Positions 43,955 to 55,970 are shown, counted from the first letter of the stretch. The stretch: DNA of 64,000 bases from Mayamaea pseudoterrestris (GCA_027923505.1 BROI01000005.1:434001-498000); one strand, 5' to 3'. The notes: generated by a model not told the origin, from the letters alone. Program-made: numbers and translations.

Positions 43955-44266
43955 GTCGGGCACAAGGCGATGAAGAAGAAGTTTTGCTAACAACTTGTTG
44001 AGAATGAGCTTTGCACCTGCTAGCGACATTGTCTGTTCAGGAAATGAATGTTATACAATTCTTACCGGGCCTGACAAAGATATCTATTGTGCTCATAATA
44101 CATGCAGCTGCCACACTCTTGGGGACGTCTATTATTACTATTCTTAGCTTTCTATCGTCATTATCCTCGTTTAGCGTACCGGTACAAACCTATTAGGTGT
44201 ATAGCCGGTGCGACGAGATAGACCACCGCGCGAGATTTTTCCTTTGTCGCGTCCCTCGTCGTCACC
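43955..44266. other. Intergenic region
   Basis: 312 bp between tandem plus-strand genes. It is AT-rich with no feature I can name. It should contain the malic enzyme 3' end and the next promoter. Confidence 0.4.
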
Positions 44267-46096
44267 ATGACACATTCACAACGAGCCATGCGGTTCTTAG
44301 CAAATTGCACTCAACAAAGCGTTGGTACTGCCATGCACTACACCAAATCTTCATCCGAAAGTGTAAATGAAGAGATTGAATACAAACCAAATGAGTATGA
44401 CGACTTCATCTACCGCCCAGTCGGTTTCACGCAGACGGCTCAGACGCAAGCTTCTGCGCACTGCAAGGCTATTAAGTGCCGCCAGAGAGATCCGCTTGTA
44501 CGTCAACAGCTTTTAAATGATGTTCGGGGAGAGGAAGAAGCAAACGATAGTAAATGCGCCAGTTCCGAAGACGAGTTTTCGGCATCATGTTGTTTGGACA
44601 GCGAAACTCAAACGTCCGACAGCTGCATCGAGCAAGATCCATTTGCGGCATTGGTTGCGTTACTTCAACCAAAGAATCAGCAAAGCACTCAAACTCTCCG
44701 GATAAGTGACGATGCACACTCAGTATGCTCGCCGACGCAGTTCTCCGACAAGGAATTTACTACCGGTAGCTCACAGCTTGAGATAAATGTGCAGCCACTG
44801 GCAGGGAATGACAACGCGACAGCAATTGGCGTGGATGTCCCTCCTCCTGGAGCGCCCAAACGACTGCTTGAAGCTGATGAGCAATTATCTAAGTCACTAG
44901 AACATCAGGAGTTTCTACTATCCAATGCGACTTCACTGCCAGGTGCAACGAACTTTTCGCGTCGCCCCGTCTCCACTATGCACGGCGACGATGTCCACTT
45001 TCAGTCCTTGTGGATGGAGAGTCGTCGCGCAGCTAGAGACAAGAATCATAGTGACTCGTCGGGTTTAACGAGCGGTCGGCGCAAACGAGTGGGTATCGTC
45101 CGGGCGAAACATTCGATAGTCGGATCCATGTAAGTAGCCCATACAATAGCACAGTCGCGGAGTCTGATGCTGCTAATGTAAGTTCTATCGCTATATAGGC
45201 CAAAACATTGGGGTGCTCGTATCACCTCGAGTGCAACAACATTTTCATTCACTCGTCAAGCCAAGTCCCTCGCCGTGCAGGCGCTTGCCCGCCCATTGGC
45301 TGCGCCAAACGCGTCTTCAATGACAAATCTACCGTGTCTCCAAAATGATACCCCATCCAGTGCGCTATTGACGTTGAAAGGCAAATCCAAAAGTTTTATG
45401 CCGTCTTTTCTCCTTGATGCTATGCCTGCGGAACACTCCAATGCTATTGATGAAGTTAGCAATCACCTGCCAGACTTGGAAATTGTCAATGATGCTTCGC
45501 CGTTTTCAGTTTATGGCGGTGGGAAGAATGCTCATTTTCCTCCGCCTCTTTTCGCATCTCCTCCGCCCAATAAGAAGCGCAAAAATGGTGTGCTCATGGG
45601 ACGTCTTCAGCAGATTCGCAGCGACATTCTTGGCGACGCTATTAGGTTGCAGTCGGGCCAATACCCATTTCAAAAGAAAATTCCTGCTTTTGACACGAAT
45701 GACCCCCGCACCAGGGCAACGAGTTGGATGAATGTTACAATTGTTGGTGACATGGATACTTGGGGGGTCGAGACTACCGGTAGCTCCAGCCAGCAGCTTT
45801 TTGCTTTGGGCTTTGTTCATGATCATGTTGCGCTCGCGCATGGAATGGATGCGGCGCAAAAACCGAAAGAGTGTCTGGTAATGCTGCTTCTGAACAAACA
45901 ACCGATTCGATCTCTCAATCTACAGAAAGGTTCAGCTCTTCGCCTCTACAATACAGTCGCAACCGCTGTGCTTGGGCCGATCACATGGGTCGTCACTTGT
46001 ACAGACCTGTGTGAGCTTTATCCTTCGGACATTCTTGGCGAGCTTTTCCTCCCAAGTACAAATCTGCTCTGCTATCAGTTAGACGCGACAAAGTAG
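44267..46096 (+). CDS. Hypothetical 586-aa protein
   Basis: Two exons, 44267-45129 and 45199-46096, joined GGATCCAT|gtaagt ... atatag|GCC. The first 300 residues are polar and probably disordered, with Ser/Glu-rich stretches and a basic patch (SGRRKRVGIVRAKHS). The second exon contains PPPNKKRKNG, a likely nuclear signal, then a compact region (LQQIRSDILGDAIRLQSGQY, WMNVTIVGDMDTWGVE, ECLVMLLLNKQ, ITWVVTCTDLCELYPSD) with alternating strands that could be an OB-like fold. This is an impression, not a match. A nuclear, perhaps DNA- or repair-linked role would fit the layout, but I do not recognise the family. Confidence 0.6.
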
Positions 46097-46467
46097 CACC
46101 GAGGGGTCTTGGCAAGCGGTGGCGACTGCATGCCCGGCATGTTTCATGCATACACTAATAATGTAGCGGCGTAATTATGGTCGCTCATCACGTTGCATAA
46201 TCTGTGTCAATGTCTGACCATTAGTTTTTGTGCATGCACAATCAAAATTGTTAAAATCGACTAATAGTAAAAGCGCAGACGACCAATGCCAAAAGCTCGA
46301 CGAGGACGATCGATCAATATTTTAGACACCGTTGCGACTCGTCAATCAACTTCTTGTTGCTCGTCGCATTCGCGACGTCCAATGTGCGAGGCGGCTGTGC
46401 GACCAAAGACTGCTCCCAGTTAAAGGTTGTTGCTATCAATATATAGACGACAGTTTCATTATCGTCA
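46097..46467. other. Intergenic region
   Basis: 371 bp, AT-rich, between tandem plus-strand genes. A tatatag-type sequence lies about 25 bp before the next ATG. Nothing else stands out. Confidence 0.4.
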
Positions 46468-47649
46468 ATGCTTGTCCGCAAGTTTATCAGTCACCGCCTG
46501 AATACGTATTACTCACAGCCGTCGCAGTCAGTAGTTGGTGGAGTAAGCGAGCCTTTGCCCCTGCATTACGGTCGTGCTTATTGGTTGTACAAGTACAAAA
46601 GGCTGTACAAGCAGAACCATGGACAGTGGCTGACACCAGTGGAATTGTTTCAGCCCTTCTACTCAAAAGTTTTGCTCAACTGGATGCTGAAACATGCAGT
46701 GGATGGCTATCGACACCACATTGTGGAGCTAGGACCTGGTCGAGGAACTAATGCCAAGATTCTGCTGGATACACTCAAGAAAGAATATCCAGAACAATTC
46801 GCCAACATTCTGTATACGCTTGTTGATTCTTCGACATCTCTACTCGGCCTTCAACAAGAAACGCTTTCAGAATTTGATGGGCGCACAGTTACGTTTTTCC
46901 GATCTGATTTGATGCATGCTGCCGAAAGTGACCAGTATTTGCTACCTCCTTCCAATGACCGGACCGTAGTTTTGGCGCTTGAATTATGGGATAATTTGCC
47001 GCATGACAAGATACGAATGAAGAATGGCGTGCTTGAACAAGCTGAAATTGTGCGAGCCGATAACAAGGTGCCATTACAAAATGACGAACTCGAAGACCAG
47101 TCGATTGAACTAGAAGAAATTTTCGTGCCATTGTCTGATCCTCTCATCAAAGACATTTTACAAGTGGCGCCTGAGTACATTCCTCGCCGGGGAATTGCAT
47201 GGATTCCATCAGTGGCATGTGGTATCCTCGTCCAATTGCAGAGAACGCGGCGGCTTTCATCACTGCTCATTGCTGACTTTGATTGGCTTCCTCGGGGTGA
47301 CTTTAACGCAACTCTTAGACGAAGTTCTGCTCTGGCTCACGTAGGTGAACCCATCATCACTTGCATGAGTGATGTCGATCACCCATGTTATTTACAGGCA
47401 CCTCTACGAAGTGACATTCTGTTTCCAACAGACTTTAGCAAGTTTGCGACATATGCCAAGCGCATCTGCGGCGATGCGGCAGAAGTAAAAATCTACAAGC
47501 AGCAGGAGTTTCTTAGATTGTATGGTCCAAACGAAGTAAGGGCGACGACTAATTGGCTAAGTGGATTCAGCCCATTAACCACTGATTTTGACAACTGTAG
47601 CATCATGACAGTAATACACCGAGAACTTAAACCGAATTTATCGCATTGA
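46468..47649 (+). CDS. MidA/NDUFAF7-like SAM-dependent methyltransferase
   Basis: An intronless 393-aa frame. The family (Methyltransf_28) includes NDUFAF7, which dimethylates an Arg of complex I subunit NDUFS2 in mitochondria. Seen here are GQWLTPVELFQPFYSKVL near residue 55, as in the family's start of the fold, then the SAM-binding motif IVELGPGRGTNAKILLD, and ALELWDNLPHDKI where NDUFAF7 has an EFFDALP motif. The Glu-Leu-Trp variant of that motif suggests a paralogue group rather than strict NDUFAF7. The N-terminus (MLVRKFISHRLNTYYS) fits a mitochondrial presequence. The C-terminal half has the usual family insert and ends with FLRLYGPNEVRA and a short tail. Confidence 0.82.
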   Translation: MLVRKFISHRLNTYYSQPSQSVVGGVSEPLPLHYGRAYWLYKYKRLYKQNHGQWLTPVELFQPFYSKVLLNWMLKHAVDGYRHHIVELGPGRGTNAKILLDTLKKEYPEQFANILYTLVDSSTSLLGLQQETLSEFDGRTVTFFRSDLMHAAESDQYLLPPSNDRTVVLALELWDNLPHDKIRMKNGVLEQAEIVRADNKVPLQNDELEDQSIELEEIFVPLSDPLIKDILQVAPEYIPRRGIAWIPSVACGILVQLQRTRRLSSLLIADFDWLPRGDFNATLRRSSALAHVGEPIITCMSDVDHPCYLQAPLRSDILFPTDFSKFATYAKRICGDAAEVKIYKQQEFLRLYGPNEVRATTNWLSGFSPLTTDFDNCSIMTVIHRELKPNLSH

Positions 47650-48227
47650 CAAACTCCAACACTCTATCTTGGTGATGATTGAACTAAAAAACCAATGTGT
47701 ATTCTTAACGTCCACGGCGCATAGTTTGCTAACGGACGCCTCTTCGCTGGCGCCCCAAACGCCGACGACGTTTGAGAGGATAAGACGGCAAAAACGACAC
47801 GACGGAAACAGCGCATTACACTTCCTCCGCCTTTGGCGCCCCGCTGTAATTGAAGTTTCTTAAGTTAAAGGCTAAGATTCGTCCGTTTCTAGTGATTCCA
47901 GAATGATGCAGATAGAATAGCCGGTGATGACGAGCTGACATTAGCCAAGCAACAGAAATGAAGCCACATATGGCAGATGTGGTCGCTTTTGTCATCGTCA
48001 TGGTATTAATATTAGCCTTCGTCCATCAAAGAATCTAACTGCTGACGTATATGATTGAGTACTCCCTCAAGTAGTCCATCTTCGGTTTCTTTCTGTGCCT
48101 AGTGATTGGGATTCTGTCACCCTCGCATAATTTTGGTTACACTACTCGTATATGTGTGGCTCGAAACACTTGCGGATGGTGCGTAAATGTTACTAACCTC
48201 ATTCGTTTTCTTAGCGCTGAAACCAGA
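47650..48227. other. Convergent intergenic region
   Basis: 578 bp between two 3' ends. No gene or repeat seen. Confidence 0.4.
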
Positions 48228-49415
48228 TTATGCGTTATTGTCATTTTCGTCATCAGTATCGCTGCTCAGCTCCAAAACACTTGTCTCTGACTCGTCCGAG
48301 AAAGTTCGATTCTTCCGAGCGGAACGAGCAACTGACCCGATGTTGGTAATTTTTGTACCGCTAGCACGTGTCGCCGGTTGTCGTGCCCGGCTGGATTGTT
48401 TTGTGTGCAGGGCCAGTTGGGCGGACGAGAGATCACTGTGACTGGATTTGTTGCTTGCGTCGCACTTGTCTTCCTCACTATTATCAGCCAAATCGTCTTC
48501 TTCGTCTCCTTCATTTTCGTTATACGCCAAATTTTTGCGGTTCGATTTGGATTGTCGAGACAGTGAGGTTCGTCTTGATAGAAATGCAGGAGTGGAAATC
48601 AGTATTTCGGATTCCTCGTCGTCACTCTCAGTCTCGGTGAGGCCAGCCAGTGTTGTCATTCCTTGCCGTGGCATCTTTTCCGTATCGTTGGTGATCCATT
48701 TTCCTGCTGATTCAGCTTGTTTAGTTCGATTAGATCCTCCGTAATGATCAAGTTCGGCTCCCTCGCCAAGATCGTACGGGGCTGCAGGGTCGTTGCCAAT
48801 TGGCGGATCGCCGCCAATAAGTGTTCCATTTCCAAATATAATGACCGTGCCAAAGACGTGCTTCACCGCTACACGTTGCTTTTTTTTCGTTGGTTGAAAG
48901 GAAACGACGAGGAACTTGCTGTTGGTGTCAACGTGTTGCCCATCAAACTGCAGAATCGATGCGGACGAAGCCTCATTGCTTGCGTGACCGAGTGATAGCG
49001 ACAAGACTGGTTTCGTCGCAAAGTTTTCCACGACGCCAAGCGTCAAAAGCTGTGAGAAAAGCCTAGCCTTCTTCCCGTTAAAAGCAATTTGATCATTGTT
49101 CGTGCCATCCTCGTCGTCAGTTGAACAACCGTCCTGACTGTGAGATTGCGTGGTGGATTCATCCTTCTTGCCCGATGTATTGAGTTGTAAAGTGCCAGGT
49201 AATAGACAAAGGTAATTTTGCGGAATCGTCTTCTTTTGCGACGCAGCCTTGACTACAAAAACATCCGCTCCCGAGGAAGCGTGGAGCAATGGACCAGGAG
49301 CCAAGGTTGATTGCTCGATGAGTCCTTGCGACGGATCCTTTGCATCAATCGGCCAATCACTGGGAAAATCTGCTTTCTTGGATGAACTTTTCCCTTTACT
49401 TGCTTTCGATGACAT
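48228..49415 (-). CDS. Possible RHL1-like protein (topoisomerase VI-associated), acidic C-terminus
   Basis: A single 395-aa frame. I chose the ATG at 49415 because farther upstream the same frame offers only a non-ATG start. The N-terminal 230 residues look folded: NYLCLLPGTLQL, LLTLGVVENFATKPVLSLSL, LQFDGQHVDTNSKFLVVSF and VKHVFGTVIIFGNGTLIGG. This succession resembles ROOT HAIRLESS 1 (RHL1), a plant topoisomerase VI partner, whose core reads NPVLYLDFP, then G-x-H-x-x-x-x-R-Y-L-x-L, then DVF-x-x-x-IVFS-x-x-W-G. The rest is acidic and Ser-rich (ESDDEESEI, DEEDDLADNSEEDK) with basic patches, as in nuclear proteins. The RHL1 link is a motif-level suggestion. The gene is divergent from SF1. Confidence 0.5.
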   Translation of the reverse strand: MSSKASKGKSSSKKADFPSDWPIDAKDPSQGLIEQSTLAPGPLLHASSGADVFVVKAASQKKTIPQNYLCLLPGTLQLNTSGKKDESTTQSHSQDGCSTDDEDGTNNDQIAFNGKKARLFSQLLTLGVVENFATKPVLSLSLGHASNEASSASILQFDGQHVDTNSKFLVVSFQPTKKKQRVAVKHVFGTVIIFGNGTLIGGDPPIGNDPAAPYDLGEGAELDHYGGSNRTKQAESAGKWITNDTEKMPRQGMTTLAGLTETESDDEESEILISTPAFLSRRTSLSRQSKSNRKNLAYNENEGDEEDDLADNSEEDKCDASNKSSHSDLSSAQLALHTKQSSRARQPATRASGTKITNIGSVARSARKNRTFSDESETSVLELSSDTDDENDNNA

Positions 49416-49720
49416 GCTGCGCGGAGGACAACCTATGACTGACGGCAGGGCAAGGGTTTTAGTGTAGTACTTAGCCCACAATTAGAGCAAAGTTGGGAGA
49501 TCCACGCTTTGAAACTGCTCACTGTCAATGTCCGTCCGTTTCCGAAACTTCAAAAACAATCGTACCGGTACTCGCCGACAACCACCCGTGCATGCACCAC
49601 TACGGTAGTAGAGAATCACAATGGATATTCGTCGTCAGACATTTAAGACTACGCGACGCGTGTCAAGTGCAGACAGTAACCAAGAATCTATTTCAATTGC
49701 ACTCAACACTATCAACCACC
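49416..49720. promoter_or_regulatory. Shared divergent promoter of the RHL1-like gene and SF1
   Basis: The start codons are 305 bp apart and face outward. The SF1 leader lies in the right part. No TATA box is evident. Confidence 0.4.
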
Positions 49721-51582
49721 ATGCCGAATCAAGTTTCGGAAGAAGCGGCCGAATTCGTCGCCACTGTCCGGACGGAACATGTTTCCATGAAGAGGTGGTT
49801 TCAAACGTCGGCTGCCGCGGACGCTCTTCGTGCGAAATACGGCGACTATCCCTCACTATGGAAAGAAGTTTTGAATTGGGATGGATGGAAGGAGACGCGA
49901 AGAGAGTATATGAAGGAGCAGCAACTGAAGGAACGGAACGATTCAAGGCAGCAGCAGGTGCAGGGAGATCCGGCGGTTCCACGCAAACGCAAGAGTCGAT
50001 GGGGCACGGCTGATAGCGCGACAAATAATATAGCAGCTGACGATGCGAACAAGCGCAACTCACGATGGGGTGATGGTGCCAATGCGGGTGCTGGTGGACC
50101 AGTGAGTCAACAACCTCCTAGTTTGGCTCCTGTGTTACCGGGCTTGAATGCTTTGCCTCCAGACAAGTCTGGGGAATTGGAACAACTTCGAGGCAGGCTG
50201 CGAGAAATAAATCACATTTTAGAAAAAGTGGATGATTTGGCAACCCATGTGGATAATTTGCCGAGAGGGCATCGCGAGCGATCGCCATCTCCTCCACCGA
50301 GTAAGGATACGCTGAATGTGGCTGTCGTCGAGGACGTGGTTAATGCTTTTCGACTCACCATCAATTTTTCCATCTTGCAGTCTACGGCCCCGACGGCATG
50401 CGCCAAAACACTCGAGCGGTGCGTTGGCGGCAAAAGTATACGTATGAGCGTCAAGACTTGCTTGAAAAAATCATGCGTTTGCAGGGAGCTGGCCCCAACC
50501 AAATGCTTGTTCGCAAGCGCACCAAAAAGATTAGCATTCCCTTTGAGAAACATCCCACGTACAATTTTATAGGCCTCATTATAGGTCCTCGTGGTAAGAC
50601 TCAGAAGGAACTTGAGACAAAGACGGGGTGCAAGATTGCCATTCGAGGACGGGGTTCAGTCAAGGAGGGAGCCCGAGGTCGGCGCGACGGAAAATTGATG
50701 GAGGGCGACAATGAGCCGCTGCACGTGGTGATAACCGGCGACGATCAACACGCTGTTGATGCTGCGGGCGATATGATTGAACAAATGCTTGTCGTTATTG
50801 ATGATGAAAAGAATGTGCACAAGCAGCAGCAGTTGCGTGAGCTGGCCTTGTTGAACGGCACGTTGAAGGACGACGAGTTTTGTACGATATGTGCTGAAAA
50901 GGGTCATCGCGAGTTTGAATGCCCCCGAAAGTTTGGTATGAAGAACAAGGAATTTCGACAGCTCATCAAATGTGCGATTTGCGGAGACACAAGTCACCCT
51001 ACGCGAGATTGTACGCAAATACAGACGACTGTTGACACGAAACAGAGCCAACAGGTGTTGGACACGGAGTATTTATCATTTATGGCCGAGTTGGATGGGA
51101 AAAAGGCTGTTACAACCGAAAATACGGCAATATCTGCTCCTCCCAAGCCTACGAATTTACCACCACCTCCACCCCCGATGCCGAGCAAGTTGCCTCTGCC
51201 TACTGGTGTTTTTCAACCCCCTCCGATTGGCGTAAATGCCCAATTGCTTCCGCCTCATGGTCGTCATGCTCCTCCCCTACCAAATCCACCGCCCCAAACA
51301 ACAAATAATGTTACGGCAGCAGCTAGCAACTACTATCGAGCCCCACCACCGGTACCGCAAGAACAGCAACAATATGGGCAGCAGCCTTCGTATGGCGGGC
51401 TGCCTCCTTCGCACCAATACGGGCATCCTGTTCCTTTACAAGAACTTCCCGGTAAGGATCCCCGCTTCGTGCCGCAGGAGCAACCTCCTGTACAGCCTGG
51501 TCAAGAAGGAGCGGCGTGGGATCCCTCCGCTTACTACGGTCATGAACAGGGTGCTGGTGGATTTAACTGGTGGGAGCAGTAG
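49721..51582 (+). CDS. SF1: Splicing factor 1 / branchpoint-binding protein
   Basis: Two exons, 49721-50300 and 50381-51582, joined CCACCGA|gtaagg ... ttgcag|TC; 593 aa. SF1 recognises the intron branch site and binds U2AF in early spliceosomes. N-terminal basic-Trp motifs RKRKSRWG and NKRNSRWG are U2AF-ligand type, the second being a repeat of the first. A helix-hairpin and the phospho-site motif RSPSPPP follow. The KH-QUA2 domain starts RKRTKKISIPFEKHP and has the IGPRGKTQKELE loop. Two zinc knuckles follow (CTICAEKGHREFEC and CAICGDTSHPTRDC). The C-terminus is Pro/Gln/Tyr-rich. All parts are in the order of human SF1. It is divergent from the gene at 49415. Confidence 0.95.
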
Positions 51583-52074
51583 GACGTATGCATCACTCAA
51601 TGTATATTCCGAGCTAACACATTCCTGTCGTTATGGATATGAAAGGACCAGCGAGCCTAAGAATTCTGTGGTTAATATGATAGCTGCTCATCTCAAATAG
51701 AAAGATTTGCGCCGACTTTCCTGCTTCCTGCGTTACTATCGTAGAATATATCAAGAGTTTATTGAGCTGTGCTCTGTACATACCTGCAAAGTAGGTATGA
51801 TATGCGATACTATTGTAGTATCACACAGTATACAGTACGTGAAGTCCATATTGTAGGTACCGGTACATACAAGTGGCCGTGGCTGATTAGCTGGAGCACA
51901 TAAACCTGTTCAACACTTGCTCGTTGGCGCACGACTTCTATCGGCTTGATTGTCCAATCGCGCATTATTCGACCGCGGCGGGAGTACACGTACGTCAGCA
52001 TCGCGAAAGCGCCGGAAGTGTTTTCGCTTCCAACCAACGATGAATGCAGCACAATCACTTCTTTCGCCGCCACC
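51583..52074. other. Intergenic region
   Basis: 492 bp between tandem plus-strand genes, AT-rich with ggtaccggtacat-type palindromic bits near 51855. An in-frame extension upstream of 52075 exists but begins without a good start, so I treat it as leader. Confidence 0.4.
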
Positions 52075-52889
52075 ATGATGCTTAGCCGTACTTCACCTCA
52101 ACTCGCCGCCATTGCACGTCGCGCGATTGCCTCTCGTAGTCTCACGACTGTCGCTGAAGCTGTGCATACTGCTGACGACGCCCTGAAGCATTCGGGATAC
52201 TCGTCGATTGACTTTACCATCGACCAGAATGCCAAAGTTTACGATGCCGTACAAAAGTTTGCTGCCTTTAACATTGGATGCTTGGTGACCACTGATCAGG
52301 AAGGTGAGTCGACGATGATTTACCCAAAATGAAGGAGTGATATTTAGCACCATGATCGTAACGGGAATGATGGTTGTGCGATTGCTTTAAAATCTTTCTT
52401 CGCTCACCGTTTGCCTTGCACCCTTTGCTGCGTTTACGTACAGGAAACATGACAGGTATGTTACGTACGAGAAATCTGCAACAATTTTGATGCTTGTTGT
52501 GCCATCTTTCTTGATTGCTTTAGAACTGGCTCACCCAGGTCCATGTTTACTCCTCTTCGCCATGCTTGGCAGGCATTGTTTCCGAGCGTGACTACATCAC
52601 TAAGGTTGCCCTTCTAGGACGAACATCTAAGGAGACTCCTGTGAAAGAAATTGCCACACTGGGATCCAAGATTGTTACGGCTCGGGCCGACGAAACTGTA
52701 GAATCGTGCATGGAAAAGATGATGAGCAAGGGCATCCGTCACTTGCCGATTGTGGACGCAGGCAAGAATGTTAAAGGCCTCATATCGATCAAAGATTTAG
52801 TGAAGGTTGTTATTAGTGAGAAGGAAGAAACCATCAAGGTTTTGTCTAACTTTGCGCTTGGAAAGGGAGGCCACTTTGGGTCAGAATAG
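52075..52889 (+). CDS. Mitochondrial CBS-pair protein with a 12-nt microexon
   Basis: Three exons: 52075-52303, 52444-52455 (12 nt) and 52573-52889; 185 aa. Splices are GAAG|gtgagt, tacag|GAAACATGACAG|gtatgt and ggcag|GCATTG. The two CBS motifs pack as a nucleotide-sensing pair. The first ends CLVTTDQEGNMTGIVSERD, where the microexon supplies the turn (GNMT) before the GIVSERDY strand. The second ends RHLPIVDAGKNVKGLISIKDL. Leaving the microexon out also keeps the frame but would shorten the conserved loop by four residues. The N-terminus (MMLSRTSPQLAAIARRAIASRSL) is a good mitochondrial presequence. Such stand-alone CBS proteins bind adenylates in related species. No partner is evident nearby. 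Confidence 0.88.
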
Positions 52890-53077
52890 AATTAGCATAT
52901 GGCACTGGGAACGAGATGCTGTGCAGAACTTACTTATACCACAGTCGGTTTGCCGGATACTGCAAAAATATAGTGTAAATAGTTATTTAGACTATAAGAC
53001 GATTTCCACCATAGTGCATTGTCTAATGACAATTTTAGATTGTAGGAAGGTACTACACAGGAAAGAGTATTCATCTT

Positions 53078-55970
53078 TTACATAAAATAATGAAGAGCCG
53101 GGGAAAGGCGCACGATTTGGTCATGCAGGCGAGCGCGGTCATGGTAGTTCAGCGCATCTTCATGGCACTCGAGAAATTCAAGGAGGACTTTATGGGCCTT
53201 TCGGGGGGAACCTCCCTTTTCCAACGAGCTCGCTTTCTTAAGTGTGCTTGCCAGCAAGCTTTCGAAAGAGTCGCCATCCTCATTGTCGAGACCAGTTGTT
53301 TTAAAAGCAGTCGCTCCCGTAACAAAACCTGTGTTTGGAGCATTTTCCGCGTTCAAACCATGATTGACATTAAACTGTTCGCTATGTAGCTTTTCGACAG
53401 AATTCTGAGCTCCCTTGAAAGGCACCGACGCGTGAGGCAGCATGGTCCTCGTATGCTTCAGTGGCACACGCTGGTCCCCGGGCATTGAATCCTGGAGGAC
53501 CCGTTGCGCGCGTCCCAGGACTACGGGCTCATCGACAGAGACTTCGTTCAATTCCTGGCTAGCAAGCGGTACGCCAGTGTACAGGGCATCATGACGGGAT
53601 AGTCCGACGACTCCAGGGTGAGACAACAAGAAATTATGAATGCTCCAATCAGTGTGGACACCTGCAGCCTCATTTTCTTTGTTGACTTTCTTCATAAACT
53701 TCGCTTCGCCAGCAGCGCCAAGCTTAAAGACTTGAGCTAGCTCTGACAGGTTGAAATGGCGTTCAACACAATCGCTACCTTCCGTAAGTACCGCTTGTTT
53801 GATTCCTTCCTTGTAAACTTGTCGCTCGTAAATCTTTTCATCGACAGTTCCCGCCGAAATCATTCGATAGACGACAATCGGCTTCGTTGCTCCGATGCGG
53901 TAAACGCGATCGACAGCTTGCGCGTCCAGTGCGCTTGTCCAATCCGGGTCGTAGACAATGACACGATCCGCGCCAGTCAATGTGAGACCAACGCCTCCTA
54001 CGGATGAGAATTATGAAACAAGAGTGAGTAATTGCAGAATCCCTGTAGAATGTAAAATTTCAGACACGTACCTGCTCGCGTCGAAAGTAGCATGACATCA
54101 TAGCGACCGCTCACGTCATTAAATATATCAACATTACGCTGTCGGTCGCTCTCTTTGGTAGATCCATCGATGCGAGCGATACGATTGCCAATCTTGGAGC
54201 GGAGAACAAATTGGATAATGTCCAGCATCTTAGTGCTTTGCGAAAATATCAAAGCGCGATGACCTTGCCCAATGAGAGTCGGAATCACGAGGAGCAGAAC
54301 TTCCAGCTTAGGGGTTTGGCGAACGACCTCTTCAACTCCCATTCGTGTAAGAGCAGACTTCCAGTCGTCGTTATCTTTGACCAGTAACGGGGATCCACAT
54401 AGCTTTTTCAACCATGTTATCGCTTGAAGCGCTTTGCCCTTCTCTCCGGCCATGATTTCTTGAATTTCTTCATCGTTTTTGACAAAATCTGTATACTGTT
54501 CGCGCTGCATTTCTGAGAGATGTGTCCAGACGACGAATTCTTGTTTCGATGGTAGCAGAGTGGCAAGATGATCCTTTTTCAAGCGCTGAAGCAAATACGG
54601 CTTGATGATCGCGTGTAGCTCGTCGGCAACTCGTTTTCCTTGTTCCATGTCCTTCAGTGATGCATCTCTATCACGCGCGGCAGTAATCGGATTGGCATAA
54701 CACTTTTTAAAACGCTTCAGATCCCCAAGCACTCGTCCCGAGCAAGCCCAATCAAGGAGACACTGTTGACGACAGGTTCAGTGATAAGTTAAGTTTGCTG
54801 CAGATTTATAGCATAGAATATAGCAGATGCACACTTACGAAGAGCTCTGTTGGGTTGTTCATTAGAGGAGTGCCACTGAGCATGATGCGATGGGTCTTTG
54901 GGTTGCTGGCAAGTGATAAACACGCAACACTCGTCTGAGTCTTGCTATTTTTTACCGTATGCGCTTCATCTAAGACCACGTAGTCCCAATGCCCGACACG
55001 GCTTTTGAATAACTCTTGAGAGTTATTTACCATGCCGTACGTCGTAATGATAATGTGCGGTTGCTTGGGAGAGCATTCAAGCGCGGCCGAAAGTGCGCGA
55101 CGACGGACCTTTTCCTCCAAAGTGCTTTCCACAACGCGAATACTGACGTTCGCAACACACTTGACAACGACGCGTTTCAGCTCCTTCTCCCATGATCGTA
55201 GAACGGATTTGGGTGCTACAATGACGGCGTTTTTGATGTTCCGCGTGCGCATGAGTCCGCCAAGCGTCGTTGCCGTCGTGTATGTCTTGCCCCTGAAAAA
55301 ACCATGCACGAATCAGTGTCAGTCAGGTCGAGTTCATTATCCGAATCGACTTCAGTATATTTACTTACATTCCCATGTCATCTCCCAATATTCCACCAAT
55401 GTTATCCGCGTGGCGTTCTGCCATCCATTGCACTCCAACTTTCTGGTGAGGAAACAGCGTCTTGAATAAAGGCGCTGGAACACGGAGGGACGGCCAAGAT
55501 ACGTGCGGGGCCTTTTGCTTGGAGAGAAAATACTCTTGATCTTGTTTATTGAACGCCCACGCAGAATCTGGATCAAAGAGCGATGCATCTTCGCTTTCTT
55601 CGTCCTCCTCTATTGTATGATCATCAAAGCTTTCATCGTCCGAACACATGCTACGGTCACTGGTTTCCGCGTCGTCAACCAGGTTAATTAAAGTTTCGTC
55701 CATTTTGGACCTCATCAAACTTAGATTATTGAGCATCGCTTCCAAAGATCCCGAGCTTTCCGAGAAGAGATCGTCATCATTGTTTCGCGGTTGCACCGTC
55801 TGCGTCGTGCGAGCTTTGGCGTTGTCTTGAACGACGCGATTCAGACCTACGATTTTGACCGAGCCAGCCTTTGATTCATCTCCACTACTTGAATCATCTT
55901 CAATTACCAAGCGACGATTATTCGCTACGCGTCGGACGCAAATAATGCTTTCGTCTGTATCGCTGTCCAT
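53078..55970 (-). CDS. SNF2-family DNA translocase, ERCC6L/PICH-like
   Basis: Four exons (55369-55970, 54839-55292, 54072-54762, 53078-53997) give 888 aa with GT-AG joins in frame. The start ATG at 55970 begins MDSDTDESI. The acidic N-terminus precedes the ATPase: FPHQKVGVQWMAERH, the Walker A GILGDDMGMGKT, the DEAH box (VVLDEAHTVKN), LSGTPLMNN, then helicase-C with ALIFSQSTKMLDII, STRAGGVGLTLTGADRVI and motif VI DRVYRIGATKP. It moves along double-stranded DNA using ATP. The ERCC6L/Rad26 branch acts in mitosis or transcription-coupled repair. The C-terminal part after YERQVYKEGIKQAV contains a VGLSRHDALYTG region, then a weakly conserved helical tail. It is divergent from nothing obvious on the right. 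Confidence 0.92.

Noticed and set aside
51946-52074. N-terminal extension of the CBS protein from upstream
   Set aside because: It begins without an ATG in good context and its residues are unlike a targeting peptide, whereas MMLSRTSPQLAA at 52075 is.
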